Shown: positions 1-8,733 of the stretch, piece after piece | Layout: every line of letters starts with the position of its first letter | How positions within the stretch are numbered: position 1 is the stretch's first letter | NCBI GenBank assembly: GCA_013359265.1 | Contig: JABWCD010000006.1 | Location: forward strand, 248,001-312,000 | Direction: 5' to 3' | Source of the DNA: Candidatus Hydrogenedentota bacterium | Lineage (GTDB): Bacteria > Hydrogenedentota > Hydrogenedentia > Hydrogenedentales > SLHB01 | Length of the DNA: 64,000 nucleotides | Made by a program: the position numbers and the translations under genes | The notes under the pieces: generated by a model | What the model was told of the DNA's origin: nothing | What the model saw: only the letters and a program-made list of their open reading frames with translations | The model's database searches: none

Positions 1-1160
1 ACGGGCTTCTTGTAATCCTTCATCTTCTCGTCGGGTACGAGGCGGGGGTTGCCGCCGTATTCGCCCTGCGTGACGATGCCGGATTCTCCGATAAGGAACG
101 AACCGTTTGCGTTGTCGTCGCCGAGCACGCAACTGTCCGGGATGCCTTCGGGCCGCTCGGGACGGTTGTAGATTTCCTTGCTTGGGTCTTTGGGGTCGGG
201 CCAGTGACCGTCATACCAATACACGTCGACCGCGGGCATGTCCGCACCTTCGGCGAAGTGGTACTTGATCGTCGAGGTCAGCGGGAAGGTTTGTTCGTTG
301 CGGCCCTTTTGCATGACGACTTCAACCGTGAACCACGGACGCTCGTTCAGCTTCAGGCACATGTACACCGGGTCCATAATGTGGCACGCCATGTCGCCGA
401 GCGAACCCGCGCCGAAGTCCTGCCACGCGCGCCAGTCATGCGGCACGTAAGCTTTGTTGTAGGGACGCCACGGCGCGGGACCGAGCCAGCGGTCCCAGTC
501 GAGGTTCTCCGGCGTGATCTGCGGCTCGAACGGTTCGCCGCGGCCCTGGTTTTTCCACACGGGGCGGTGCGTCCACACGTGGGCTTCTTTCACCTTGCCG
601 ATTGCGCCGCCCCAAATCATTTCGCAGAGTTCGCGGCAGCCGTTGCCCGAGTGGCCCTGATTGCCCATCTGCGTGACGACGCCGGCATCGCGCGCGGTGA
701 GGGTGAGCAAGCGCGCCTCGGCGACGGTGTGCGTGAGCGGTTTCTGCACGTATACGTGCTTGCCCATCTTCATTGCGTAATACGCGGCGGGCGCGTGCAT
801 GTGGTCCGGCGTCGAGACGTTGACGGCATCGATCTCCGGGTGCTTTTCGAGCATGTTCCGGAAGTCTTTGTACTTCGGCACGTTCTTCATGGACTCTTGC
901 GCGAAGAGTTTTGCCGCCCGGTCCCAGTCGACATCGCACAGCGCGACGACGTTTTCGCCAAGGTTTTGGAAACCCATGATATCGCCTGCACCCTTGCCGC
1001 CCGCGCCGATGGCGGCCACGTTCAGCTTTTCGTTTGGCGACAATCTCCGCGGCACGACCTTCGCCGTGTTTGGCGCGGCGGCGGCCCCGGTAAACGTCAT
1101 GACGGCACTCGTCGTCGTGGCGGCAAGGAACGCCCGCCGGCTCAGCGACATTTCACTCAT
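1..1160 (-). CDS. Gfo/Idh/MocA-family oxidoreductase, Tat-exported (3' end outside window)
   Basis: Reads leftward and is still open at base 1, so the C-terminus is missing; about 386 residues are visible. The N-terminus MSEMSLSRRAFLAAT carries a twin-arginine (SRRAF) Tat signal. An N-terminal Rossmann fold follows (VAAIGAGGKGAGD, then ALCDVDWDRA), and further on is the dinucleotide-oxidoreductase signature with the conserved Lys-Pro (HVYVQKPLTHTVAEA). These are typical of NAD(P)-dependent sugar or inositol dehydrogenases of the Gfo/Idh/MocA family, and Tat export of such proteins is common in Planctomycetes-like genomes. The start at 1160 is supported by GGGAGGAG about 9 bases upstream. It is divergent from the aldo/keto reductase, which is also Tat-exported; about 200 bases separate them. 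The substrate cannot be told from sequence. Confidence 0.93.
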   Translation of the reverse strand, partial: MSEMSLSRRAFLAATTTSAVMTFTGAAAAPNTAKVVPRRLSPNEKLNVAAIGAGGKGAGDIMGFQNLGENVVALCDVDWDRAAKLFAQESMKNVPKYKDFRNMLEKHPEIDAVNVSTPDHMHAPAAYYAMKMGKHVYVQKPLTHTVAEARLLTLTARDAGVVTQMGNQGHSGNGCRELCEMIWGGAIGKVKEAHVWTHRPVWKNQGRGEPFEPQITPENLDWDRWLGPAPWRPYNKAYVPHDWRAWQDFGAGSLGDMACHIMDPVYMCLKLNERPWFTVEVVMQKGRNEQTFPLTSTIKYHFAEGADMPAVDVYWYDGHWPDPKDPSKEIYNRPERPEGIPDSCVLGDDNANGSFLIGESGIVTQGEYGGNPRLVPDEKMKDYKKP

Positions 1161-1374
1161 GATTCAGACTCCTCCCGATCAGGATAGAAGCACGCGCGCA
1201 CCCCGCGCCGTGCGGCCCCGTACGTTGACCCGCCCAAGCGGAAAGAAAACACTATACGCCTGTATGTGGACACCGCGCAAACGGCGTGGGCCTAACCGGA
1301 CAAGTTGCGGGCCAACGCGCCGGGTCGTATCGTGAGACGGTCGTATCCGGGAAAACGAAAACATGGAGACTATC

Positions 1375-2334
1375 ATGCAGGTTGGCCGACGCGAATTCTT
1401 GAGATGTGCTGCGCTTGCGGCAGCAACGGCCGCACTGCCCGTGCCGGCGACGGCCAAGATCGTGAACGGCATTCCGTACCGCGGCCTTGGCAGAACGCAC
1501 GAGGACGTATCGCTGTTGGGCGTGGGCGGAAGCCACATTGGCAACAAGGAATTGTCCGATGGCGAGGCCATTAAGATTATGCGGACCGCGGTGGACGAGG
1601 GCATCAATTTTTTCGACAACGCGTGGGAATACAACGGCGGGCGGAGCGAAGAGCGTATGGGCCGCGCATTGCAGGATGGATATCGGGAGAAGGTGTTCCT
1701 GATGACCAAAGTCATTGCGCGCGACGCCGAGAATGCGCGGAAACAACTGGAGGCGAGCCTGCGGCGGTTGAGCGTGGACCACATCGATCTATGGCAGGTG
1801 CATTCCGTGGGCACGTTTGAGCCGGGCGACAAGGACAAGGTGTACTCGAAGGGCGTGCTCGATGTGGCGATGAAAGCGAAGGACGAAGGCAAGGTCCGGT
1901 ATGTCGGGTTTTCGGGTCACGTCAGCCCCGAAATTCACGTCGCCGTAATCGAGGGCGGGTTCGAATGGGATACCGTTCAGATGCCGGTAAACTGCCTCGA
2001 TCCGCACCGCGCAAGTTTCGTCAAGACCGTGATCCCGGTCGCGCAGCAGTATAACCTGGGTGTAATCGGAATGAAGTCGCTTGCGGGTGGTGGCGTGCTG
2101 AAGACCGGCGCAGTAAATGCACAAGAGGCGCTGCTGTATGCGATGAGCATGCCGGTATCGGTCGTGGTGTCGGGTATGAATTCATACGCGAAGTTCGAGC
2201 AGAACCTTGCGGTGGCGAGATCGTTTCGGCAACTGGACGCGTCCGAGGTTACGGCGCTACTCGCGCGCACGAAGCCCTTCGGGGAGAAGCCGCAGTACGA
2301 GTCCTACAAGCAGAAGGGAAGCAGCCACCGTTAA
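1375..2334 (+). CDS. Aldo/keto reductase family oxidoreductase with Tat signal
   Basis: Encodes 319 residues. A twin-arginine signal (GRREFLR) opens the protein, so it should be exported folded. The aldo/keto reductase tetrad is visible in order: Asp81 and Tyr86 in NFFDNAWEY, Lys112 in LMTKV and His143 in LWQVHSV. It would act as an NADPH-dependent carbonyl/alcohol oxidoreductase, probably on a sugar-like substrate given the company of the divergent Gfo/Idh gene; that pairing is an inference. An in-frame ATG at 1363 could also serve, but GGAG sits 6 bases before the ATG at 1375, so the later start is preferred. The last 4 bases overlap the tail of the convergent histidine kinase gene. Confidence 0.92.
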   Translation: MQVGRREFLRCAALAAATAALPVPATAKIVNGIPYRGLGRTHEDVSLLGVGGSHIGNKELSDGEAIKIMRTAVDEGINFFDNAWEYNGGRSEERMGRALQDGYREKVFLMTKVIARDAENARKQLEASLRRLSVDHIDLWQVHSVGTFEPGDKDKVYSKGVLDVAMKAKDEGKVRYVGFSGHVSPEIHVAVIEGGFEWDTVQMPVNCLDPHRASFVKTVIPVAQQYNLGVIGMKSLAGGGVLKTGAVNAQEALLYAMSMPVSVVVSGMNSYAKFEQNLAVARSFRQLDASEVTALLARTKPFGEKPQYESYKQKGSSHR

Positions 2335-5300
2335 ACCGTGCGGCCGCCACGGTTCAGCGCGGATTCGATCACGCGGTAGAACTCGCGCGTGCGGTACGGC
2401 TTCTGGATAAAGCCCGCCATGGTCTCGCCGTGCGACTGCGCAATCGCTTCCTGTTCGTTGTATCCGCTCGAGAGGACAACGCGAAGGCCCGGTTTGATTT
2501 CGTGAAGGGCGTGGATGAGTTCCCCGCCCGCCATGCGCGGCATCGTAAGGTCCACGATCGCGAGGATAATCGCGTCCTTCCGCTCGTCGAACAGGCGCAA
2601 CGCGGCGGCCCCGTCCAGCGCGGTCAGTACTTCAAAACCCCGCCGCTCGAGCATCATCTTAGCGATTCCCAGCACCGATTCTTCGTCGTCGACAACAAGG
2701 ACTACGCCTTCGCCTCGCGTGGCCGGGACGGTTTGCTCTTCGTCCGACGTTCCGGCGTTTGCGTCCCCGAGCGCGGGCAGGTAGACGGTGAACGTCGTGC
2801 CACGCCCTACGGCGGACTCGACGCGGATTGCGCCGCGGTGGCCGCGCACGATGCCGAGCACGGCCGCGAGCCCAAGTCCGCGGCCGGTAAACTTTGTTGT
2901 GAAGAACGGGTCGAAGATGCGCTGAAGCGTCGCGTTGTCCATCCCGACTCCGTTGTCGGTCACGCGCACGTATGCATAGGCCTGGCTTTCCCGCAGTTCG
3001 CCGCCGAGAATGTGCTGGCCGCCGTCATCGCCGCCCCAAACGAGCCTACCGGTCGACATACGAATGGCGCCTTCGGAATCGCCTATGGCTTCGGATGCGT
3101 TCGTGATTAGGTTCATGATGATCTGCCGGAGTTGGGTCGCATCCGCCTGGACCAAGGGCAGATTCGGATCGGGGTCGAACGTGAGTGTGACGCGCCTCGA
3201 CACCGTCACGGTAAGCAGATGGCCCATCTCTTCGACCATATCGTTGAGCGACACGGGCACAACGACAAACCGGCCGCGACCGGAGTAGGCGAGCATCTGG
3301 CGGCACAGTTCGGCGGCGCGTTCGGAAGAACGGACGATTGCGTCGAGACTGTCATGGAGCGAGGAATTCGACGGCGTTTCAGCCAGCGCCAAGTCGGCGT
3401 TGCCGAGGATGCCGACCAGTAAATTGTTGAAGTCGTGCGCGATGCCACCCGCGAGAACGCCGAGACTTTCCAGCTTTTGGGTCTGTTGCATTTGTTCCTC
3501 GAACGCGCGCCGTTCCTCATCGGCTGCTTTGCGCGCCGTGATGTCCATGACTGTGCCCGCAATACGGACAGGCGTGCCGCCAGCCTCCCATTCGACGACC
3601 TTGCCGCGGACTTGAATCCACACGGGCCGTCCGATACGGGTATGAATTCTGAACTCGATGTCCAGATTGGGACAATGTCTGCCGACGTGCGCCCACATAT
3701 GGTCGGAAACGGCGGGCAAGTCGTCGGGATGAACGTGTGACCGCCATATCATAACGTCCTGGGGAACGGTCTCCATCGAGTAGCCGAAAATCTCGGCACA
3801 CCGTTGGTTGACGGTGGCGCGCGCACCCGCGATGTCGAGGTCCCACAGCCCGAGGTCTGCGCCATTGAGCGCCAATTCGAGCCGTTCTTCGCCTTTGCGA
3901 AGCGCCTCCTCGGCTTTCTTGCGCTCCGTAATCACCTCCGTGAACATGATGATGCCGCCGATCGCGCCGGAGTCCTCGTACCACGGGCGGACTTCCCACC
4001 GGAGCCAATCTTCCGTGCCGTCCGCCCGCACAAAACGGTCTTCATCGCGTTTCTCGATCGCCCCGCGGAGACAGCGCTGGTGAACGTCCAACCAGTCCTG
4101 GTTGCTCCGTATTTCCGGGAACACGTCGTAATGGCATTTTCCGATGATGTCTTGTTCGGTCAGGCGATAATCGAGAAGCCACCGCTTGCTGGCGACCAGA
4201 TAGCGCAGTTCGCGGTCCAGCATTGCGACGGCGGCGGGCGTGTGCTCGACGAACAGGTAGAGGACCGCGCGGCTCGCCCGCAACGCTTCCTCCGCCTCTT
4301 TCAATCGGGAAATGTCCTGGATGAGGCCGATAGAGCGAATGGACTTTCCGTCCTCGCCGTGGACCTCGACCGACGCGTCCGCGACCCAACGGACTTTGCC
4401 GTCCCTGGTGAGGAAATTGCCTTCGCTCGACCACGTCTGGAATTCGCCCGCGCGGGTGCGGCGGATGGCGTCCGCTTCGGGAATACCGGCGGCCTCGCCG
4501 TGTAGCGTCACGATATTGGTGCGCTCCTCCCAGAGCCTGGGCGTAAATTCGCGCGAAGTGTACCCCGTTATTCGTTCGATGTTTTCGCCGACGTACGTGT
4601 ACCGGCCCTGCTCATAATCGAGTACGTAGGGGACGGCGTCCGCGGCCGTGATGGCCTGGCGATAGTACCCGTGGAGTTGACGCAGGTTCTCCGACGTTGC
4701 CGTCACGGACGTAATTGCCGATCCGAGGAGGAGGGTCGTAAGACACAGCGTAATGAGAAACAGTTGAATGTCGTGCATGCCGGCGTGTTCGCCTGATTGG
4801 ACGACGAAAATGGCGAAGGACGCGGATACGAAGAAGACGCCGGTTGACGCGCCCTTGATACCGCGCCAATATGCGGCGAAAACGAGCGGTAAGAAGCACG
4901 GATACAAGATCGCGCGGCCTTCGCTTTCCGATTCCGTGATGCAGAAGACGATCGTGGGTATGAGCACGGCGAACCAGACCGCGGTGGACGCGAATCGCGG
5001 CAACAATGCCCGCACCGCCCGGCCCGCCACCGCGTGTGGCGATTCCCCGCGCACAAACCTCAGAACGCCCGCGCCCCAGGGAAATATCAGTGCAAGGAGG
5101 AACGGCGCAATCGAAAGGATCGCAACGACGTCGCCAATCCAGAAATCGAGGGCGGAATGCCAAATCGATTCCTGTACTCTGTCCGCGGCGACGAGAAGCC
5201 CGGCGTATCCGAAGGCCACAAGCGCGCTGGCGGCCGCGACGCCGATAACGAACATCGCGGCGCTGCGTAGCTCGGTGAGTTGGGTGTCGATACGGAGTTT

Positions 5301-5726
5301 GGTCCGAAGGACCCAAACGCAAAAGGAATACACAATAACCGGCAACGCCGCGACCAGCACCGGGAGTAGCGGTACCGACGGCATGTGCTGGTGCCAGATG
5401 AAGTAATTCCCGATAACGCACACGAGAAAGTAGATCGGGGCGTAGCCAATACCGAAGCGCAGCAGCACGGCGATTGCGACCCCGACAGGGGCGTACCAAA
5501 GCGAAATACCGCTGCCGGAAAGCCCGCGGGCCATCGACGCGCCAAGGTCGAGCGCGAAAAAGACGATCGCAAAAGGTGCGCCGATAACGAGCGCGCGCAG
5601 AACGCGGTCGTTCCACGCGCCCGATAGTGTTGGAGTAGATGGCGTGGACTTATCGCGTTGTGCCGTTGCGTCAGTCACCGGTAGCCTCGCGGGGGTTAGC
5701 GCGTTGCGCTCCCTGCCGACGAGCAT
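2331..5726 (-). CDS. Membrane-bound hybrid sensor histidine kinase (MASE1-PAS-PAS-PAS-HisKA-HATPase-REC)
   Basis: About 1131 residues. Residues ~40-345 form a multi-span membrane sensor resembling MASE1 (LWYAPVGVAIAVLLRFG). Three PAS/PAC modules follow (~355-480, ~485-605, ~612-735); each ends in a PAC-type helix such as ITERKKAEEAL or DITARKAADEE. The phosphoacceptor H-box is GGIAHDFNNLL, with His at about 764. The ATPase domain has the N-box (NLITNASEAI) and DNGVG. The C-terminal receiver has VVDDEE and the phosphorylatable Asp (~1059) in AIVDLTMP. It should autophosphorylate and pass phosphate to its own receiver. No output regulator lies beside it. A TTG at 5732 is in frame, but the ATG at 5726 is taken as start; no convincing ribosome site precedes either. 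Signal unknown. Confidence 0.93.
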   Translation of the reverse strand: MLVGRERNALTPARLPVTDATAQRDKSTPSTPTLSGAWNDRVLRALVIGAPFAIVFFALDLGASMARGLSGSGISLWYAPVGVAIAVLLRFGIGYAPIYFLVCVIGNYFIWHQHMPSVPLLPVLVAALPVIVYSFCVWVLRTKLRIDTQLTELRSAAMFVIGVAAASALVAFGYAGLLVAADRVQESIWHSALDFWIGDVVAILSIAPFLLALIFPWGAGVLRFVRGESPHAVAGRAVRALLPRFASTAVWFAVLIPTIVFCITESESEGRAILYPCFLPLVFAAYWRGIKGASTGVFFVSASFAIFVVQSGEHAGMHDIQLFLITLCLTTLLLGSAITSVTATSENLRQLHGYYRQAITAADAVPYVLDYEQGRYTYVGENIERITGYTSREFTPRLWEERTNIVTLHGEAAGIPEADAIRRTRAGEFQTWSSEGNFLTRDGKVRWVADASVEVHGEDGKSIRSIGLIQDISRLKEAEEALRASRAVLYLFVEHTPAAVAMLDRELRYLVASKRWLLDYRLTEQDIIGKCHYDVFPEIRSNQDWLDVHQRCLRGAIEKRDEDRFVRADGTEDWLRWEVRPWYEDSGAIGGIIMFTEVITERKKAEEALRKGEERLELALNGADLGLWDLDIAGARATVNQRCAEIFGYSMETVPQDVMIWRSHVHPDDLPAVSDHMWAHVGRHCPNLDIEFRIHTRIGRPVWIQVRGKVVEWEAGGTPVRIAGTVMDITARKAADEERRAFEEQMQQTQKLESLGVLAGGIAHDFNNLLVGILGNADLALAETPSNSSLHDSLDAIVRSSERAAELCRQMLAYSGRGRFVVVPVSLNDMVEEMGHLLTVTVSRRVTLTFDPDPNLPLVQADATQLRQIIMNLITNASEAIGDSEGAIRMSTGRLVWGGDDGGQHILGGELRESQAYAYVRVTDNGVGMDNATLQRIFDPFFTTKFTGRGLGLAAVLGIVRGHRGAIRVESAVGRGTTFTVYLPALGDANAGTSDEEQTVPATRGEGVVLVVDDEESVLGIAKMMLERRGFEVLTALDGAAALRLFDERKDAIILAIVDLTMPRMAGGELIHALHEIKPGLRVVLSSGYNEQEAIAQSHGETMAGFIQKPYRTREFYRVIESALNRGGRTV

Positions 5727-5850
5727 AGTCAAGCCGCGCGTGTAATGCCACTACAAATTGCGGGGAGTGCCGGCGCCGCAACGGTAGAACGTAGGGCCGC
5801 GTTCTATTCCGGCCTTCAAGCTGGTACTATGTGTCTGGGGAGGATGTTGG

Positions 5851-6513
5851 ATGACACGGCGGACAAAGTCACATACGCTGAACCAACTGGTCGTCGAGCG
5901 GCTCATGCATTACTATCACCTTGTCGCCGAACAGATCGAGACACAGACATCCGGCTACGTTTCAAGCGCGCAGATCGCGGAACTGCTCGACATGGACGAC
6001 ACGCTTGTGCGCAAGGACCTCGCTGCGATCGGTGTGCGCGGACGGCCGCGCGTGGGTTTCAGCACGCAGGTGCTCATGAATTCGATCCGCGAAACGCTGG
6101 GGTTCAACGAACGCTACCGGTCGGTTATCGTGGGGGCGGGCCGGCTTGGCGGCGCGATCGCATCGTACGGCGGATTTGGCAAGTACGGCCTAGACATCGT
6201 CGCCTTGTTTGATGCGGATCCGCTGCGCGTGGGGACTGATTTGGGCGGCGCGAGCGTGCTGCCCATTGACTCGCTCGAATCGACCGTGCGCGAGCACGGC
6301 GTCCATCTTGCCGTGCTGACCGTGCCCGCGGAAGCGGCGCAACCGCTAGCGGACCGGCTCGTGGAGGCGGGCATTCGCGCGATCTGGAATTTCGCGCCGA
6401 CGAGCCTCGTATTGCCATCCAACATCTTCGTGCGCCACGAGCACATCTCCGTTGGGCTGGCGGAGTTGGCGTACTATCTCAAGCGCAACGATTTGTCGAA
6501 CGACCGGAGCTAG
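5851..6513 (+). CDS. rex: Redox-sensing transcriptional repressor Rex
   Basis: 220 residues, normal for Rex. The N-terminal winged helix covers about 10-75 and contains the recognition region LLDMDDTLVRKDLAAIG and GVRGRPRVGF. The NAD(H)-binding Rossmann domain follows, with VIVGAGRLGGAIASY at ~93-106, and the C-terminal swap helix ends VGLAELAYYL. Known Rex proteins repress respiratory and fermentative genes until the NADH/NAD+ ratio rises. A good ribosome site (GGGGAGG) lies about 8 bases before the ATG. Downstream on the same strand, after a 223-base gap holding a dispersed repeat, are prpB- and prpC-like genes. No clear Rex palindrome was seen in this window, so its targets cannot be named. 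Confidence 0.93.
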   Translation: MTRRTKSHTLNQLVVERLMHYYHLVAEQIETQTSGYVSSAQIAELLDMDDTLVRKDLAAIGVRGRPRVGFSTQVLMNSIRETLGFNERYRSVIVGAGRLGGAIASYGGFGKYGLDIVALFDADPLRVGTDLGGASVLPIDSLESTVREHGVHLAVLTVPAEAAQPLADRLVEAGIRAIWNFAPTSLVLPSNIFVRHEHISVGLAELAYYLKRNDLSNDRS

Positions 6514-6550
6514 TGGTCTGCGTCATTTGAATTTGGCGGTCCCAGTCACG

Positions 6551-6615
6551 TGGAATACCGCCCGGCGCGGAGACCGGGCGCTACAAACTTCAACAAAATC
6601 GATTGACGGGAACCA
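6551..6615 (-). repeat. 65-bp dispersed intergenic repeat, copy A
   Basis: Lies between rex and prpB. On the minus strand it matches 38889-38953 in 61 of 65 positions by eye, including a 7-base stem CGCCCGG/CCGGGCG. A shorter 27-base core of the same family occurs at 20019-20045. No open reading frame is involved. Confidence 0.85.
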
Positions 6616-6736
6616 ATAGGCGCACAGCCAAAGTTGAAACCCCACGCGATCTCCTGTCAGTCTGTCCGGAGCGGAATTCGTGTGAGGCTGCCGAGTAACC
6701 GCGCCGGTGAAATCGGATCGCGAAACGGGGACTGCC

Positions 6737-7600
6737 ATGTGGAAATCGCCGGTACCGCCCTCGTCGGCGGAGAGGTCTGATCGGCTGCGCGCGTCGCTCG
6801 AAGCGCGCACCGTGGCCATGCCCGGCGCCATCAACGCGCTTAGCGCGCGGCTGATCGAACAGCGGGGGTTCGAGGCCATCTATGTTTCCGGCGCGGTGCT
6901 TGCGAACAGCGTCGGCGGCGTGCCGGACATCGGCTTAATGACGTTGACGGAATCCGCGGCGCACTGTGCGTCCATCGCCCGGGTGACGACTCTGCCGATT
7001 ATCGCGGACGCGGACACCGGGTACGGTGGAGCAGAATGTGCGTTTCAAACCGTGCGCGCACTGGAACTGGTAGGCGTGAGCGGAATCCATCTCGAGGACC
7101 AGGAATTCCCGAAACGGTGCGGCCACCTCGAAGGAAAGTCGCTGGTCAGCGTCGAAGAGTTTTGCGAGAAGATTGCCGCCGCGGCGGAGGCGAAAGCGAG
7201 CGAGGACTTTTTGCTCATCGCGCGCACCGACGCCCGGGGCGTGACCGGCTACGACGATGCCGTGGGGCGCGCGCACGCGTATCTCGAGGCCGGGGCAGAC
7301 GCCATCTTTCCGGAGGCGTTGAGCACGGAGGAGGAACTCAGGCGGTTCGCGGACGACGTGGACACCATCCTGCTCGCAAACATGACGGAGTTTGGTAAGA
7401 CGCCGTATTTGAGCGTCGACCTGTTCGGCGAGTTGGGTTACAACATTGTGATTTTTCCCGTGACGCTGCAGCGTGTGGCCATGAAAGCAATGGACGATGC
7501 GCTGTTGGCGATTCGCGAGAGTGGGTCGCAAGAGGACCTGTTGAATGAGATGCAAACGCGCGAAGCGCTGTACGATTTACTGAAGTATCGACCGGGGTAG
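6737..7600 (+). CDS. prpB: Isocitrate lyase/PEP mutase family protein, probable 2-methylisocitrate lyase
   Basis: 287 residues from the ATG at 6737; an in-frame GTG at 6707 is possible. Motifs of the family: Mg-binding DADTGYG (~91-97), HLEDQ (~119-123) and the catalytic-loop PKRCGH with Cys at ~128, as in PrpB. PrpB splits 2-methylisocitrate into pyruvate and succinate, the last step of the 2-methylcitrate cycle of propionate use. The citrate-synthase-family gene starts 13 bases downstream, which supports this over PEP mutase or carboxy-PEP mutase. The middle steps (PrpD, or AcnD/PrpF) are not in the window. The assignment within the superfamily is likely but not certain from motifs alone. 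Confidence 0.85.
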   Translation: MWKSPVPPSSAERSDRLRASLEARTVAMPGAINALSARLIEQRGFEAIYVSGAVLANSVGGVPDIGLMTLTESAAHCASIARVTTLPIIADADTGYGGAECAFQTVRALELVGVSGIHLEDQEFPKRCGHLEGKSLVSVEEFCEKIAAAAEAKASEDFLLIARTDARGVTGYDDAVGRAHAYLEAGADAIFPEALSTEEELRRFADDVDTILLANMTEFGKTPYLSVDLFGELGYNIVIFPVTLQRVAMKAMDDALLAIRESGSQEDLLNEMQTREALYDLLKYRPG

Positions 7601-7612
7601 GAGGAGTTTCGA

Positions 7613-8725
7613 ATGTCGGAGAATTACAGGCCAGGCCTCGAGGGTGTCATCGCCGGCGATACCGCGATCGCGTGCGTGGACCAGGGCGTGCTCTTGTACC
7701 GGGGCTATCCAATCGAGGAACTCGCGGAGAAGGCGACGTTCGAGGAAGTCGCGTTTCTCCTGTTGAACAACGACCTGCCAGACGGCGCGCAGTTGGATGC
7801 GTTCAAGAAGGAACTCGATTCGTTTCGTGCGCTGCCCGCGGAGGTGGTCAGCGCGTTGCGCTTGGTCCCGAAACATGTGCCAATGATGGACGTGCTCCGC
7901 AGCACGGTCTCGATGACGGGGCACTTCGATCCCGTGTCCGATCCCGAGGACAACAGGTCGCGCGCGATTTGGTTGACCGCCCAGATCGGCGGGATCATTG
8001 CTGCGCGCTACCGTTTGTTGAACGGACAGGAACCGGTCGCCGCAAAGCCGGGGCTTTCGCACGCCGCGCAAATTCTGTACCAGGCGCAAGGGACGGAACC
8101 GGACGCGTTGTCGGCCAAACTGCTCGATCTCACGCTCGTTCTCTACGCGGAACACGAATTCAACGCGAGCACATTTACGGCGCGTGTGATCTGCTCGACT
8201 ATGTCCGATCTCGTGTCCGCGATTGTCGGCGCGATCGGCGCGCTGAAGGGACCGCTGCACGGTGGCGCGAACGAGGCAGCGATGGACATGCTGAAACAAT
8301 TCAAATCCGGGGACGAGGCAAAGGCGTGGATCAAGGACGCGCTGGCGAACAAAAAGAAGGTGATGGGGTTCGGCCATCGCGTCTACAAGAACGGCGATCA
8401 TCGTGCGCGGATTCTCGAGCGCGAGCTGCGAAAACTGGCCGCGAGCAAGAACCAGCAGGTCTGGATGGATATCTACGACGCCATCAAGGACCCGATGGTG
8501 AACGAGAAACGGATTTTTCCCAACGTCGACTATCCGTGCGGGTTGACGTACTATCTGCTCGGCCTGCCGCTTGACCTGTACACGCCGTTGTTTGTGGCGT
8601 CGCGCGTGACCGGATGGAGCGCGCACTTCATCGAGCAGTCGGCGAACAACCGCATCTACCGGCCGCTCAGCAAGTACGTCGGACCAGCGGCGCACGCGGT
8701 GCCGCCGCTGGCCGGACGCGGATAG
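7613..8725 (+). CDS. prpC: Citrate synthase family protein, probable 2-methylcitrate synthase
   Basis: 370 residues, the length of the short prokaryotic citrate/2-methylcitrate synthases. The catalytic triad is visible: His216 in GPLHGGANE, His255 in GFGHRVYK and Asp306 in NVDYPCG. It condenses oxaloacetate with propionyl-CoA (or acetyl-CoA). A strong ribosome site, GGAGGAG, precedes the ATG, and the gap to prpB is only 12 bases, so the two are surely cotranscribed. The pairing with prpB favours the methylcitrate role, but many such enzymes use both acyl-CoAs and could serve as the cell's citrate synthase. It is convergent with the sialidase-like gene. Confidence 0.88.
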   Translation: MSENYRPGLEGVIAGDTAIACVDQGVLLYRGYPIEELAEKATFEEVAFLLLNNDLPDGAQLDAFKKELDSFRALPAEVVSALRLVPKHVPMMDVLRSTVSMTGHFDPVSDPEDNRSRAIWLTAQIGGIIAARYRLLNGQEPVAAKPGLSHAAQILYQAQGTEPDALSAKLLDLTLVLYAEHEFNASTFTARVICSTMSDLVSAIVGAIGALKGPLHGGANEAAMDMLKQFKSGDEAKAWIKDALANKKKVMGFGHRVYKNGDHRARILERELRKLAASKNQQVWMDIYDAIKDPMVNEKRIFPNVDYPCGLTYYLLGLPLDLYTPLFVASRVTGWSAHFIEQSANNRIYRPLSKYVGPAAHAVPPLAGRG

Positions 8726-8733
8726 TCCCGAGG

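Noticed and set aside
204-1187. Plus-strand frame of 327 codons opposite the Gfo/Idh gene
   Set aside because: Shadow of the real minus-strand gene, which has a Tat signal, ribosome site and clear family motifs.
5733-6736. Rex operator near rex or prpB
   Set aside because: No TTGTGA-N8-TCACAA-like palindrome was seen in either upstream region.
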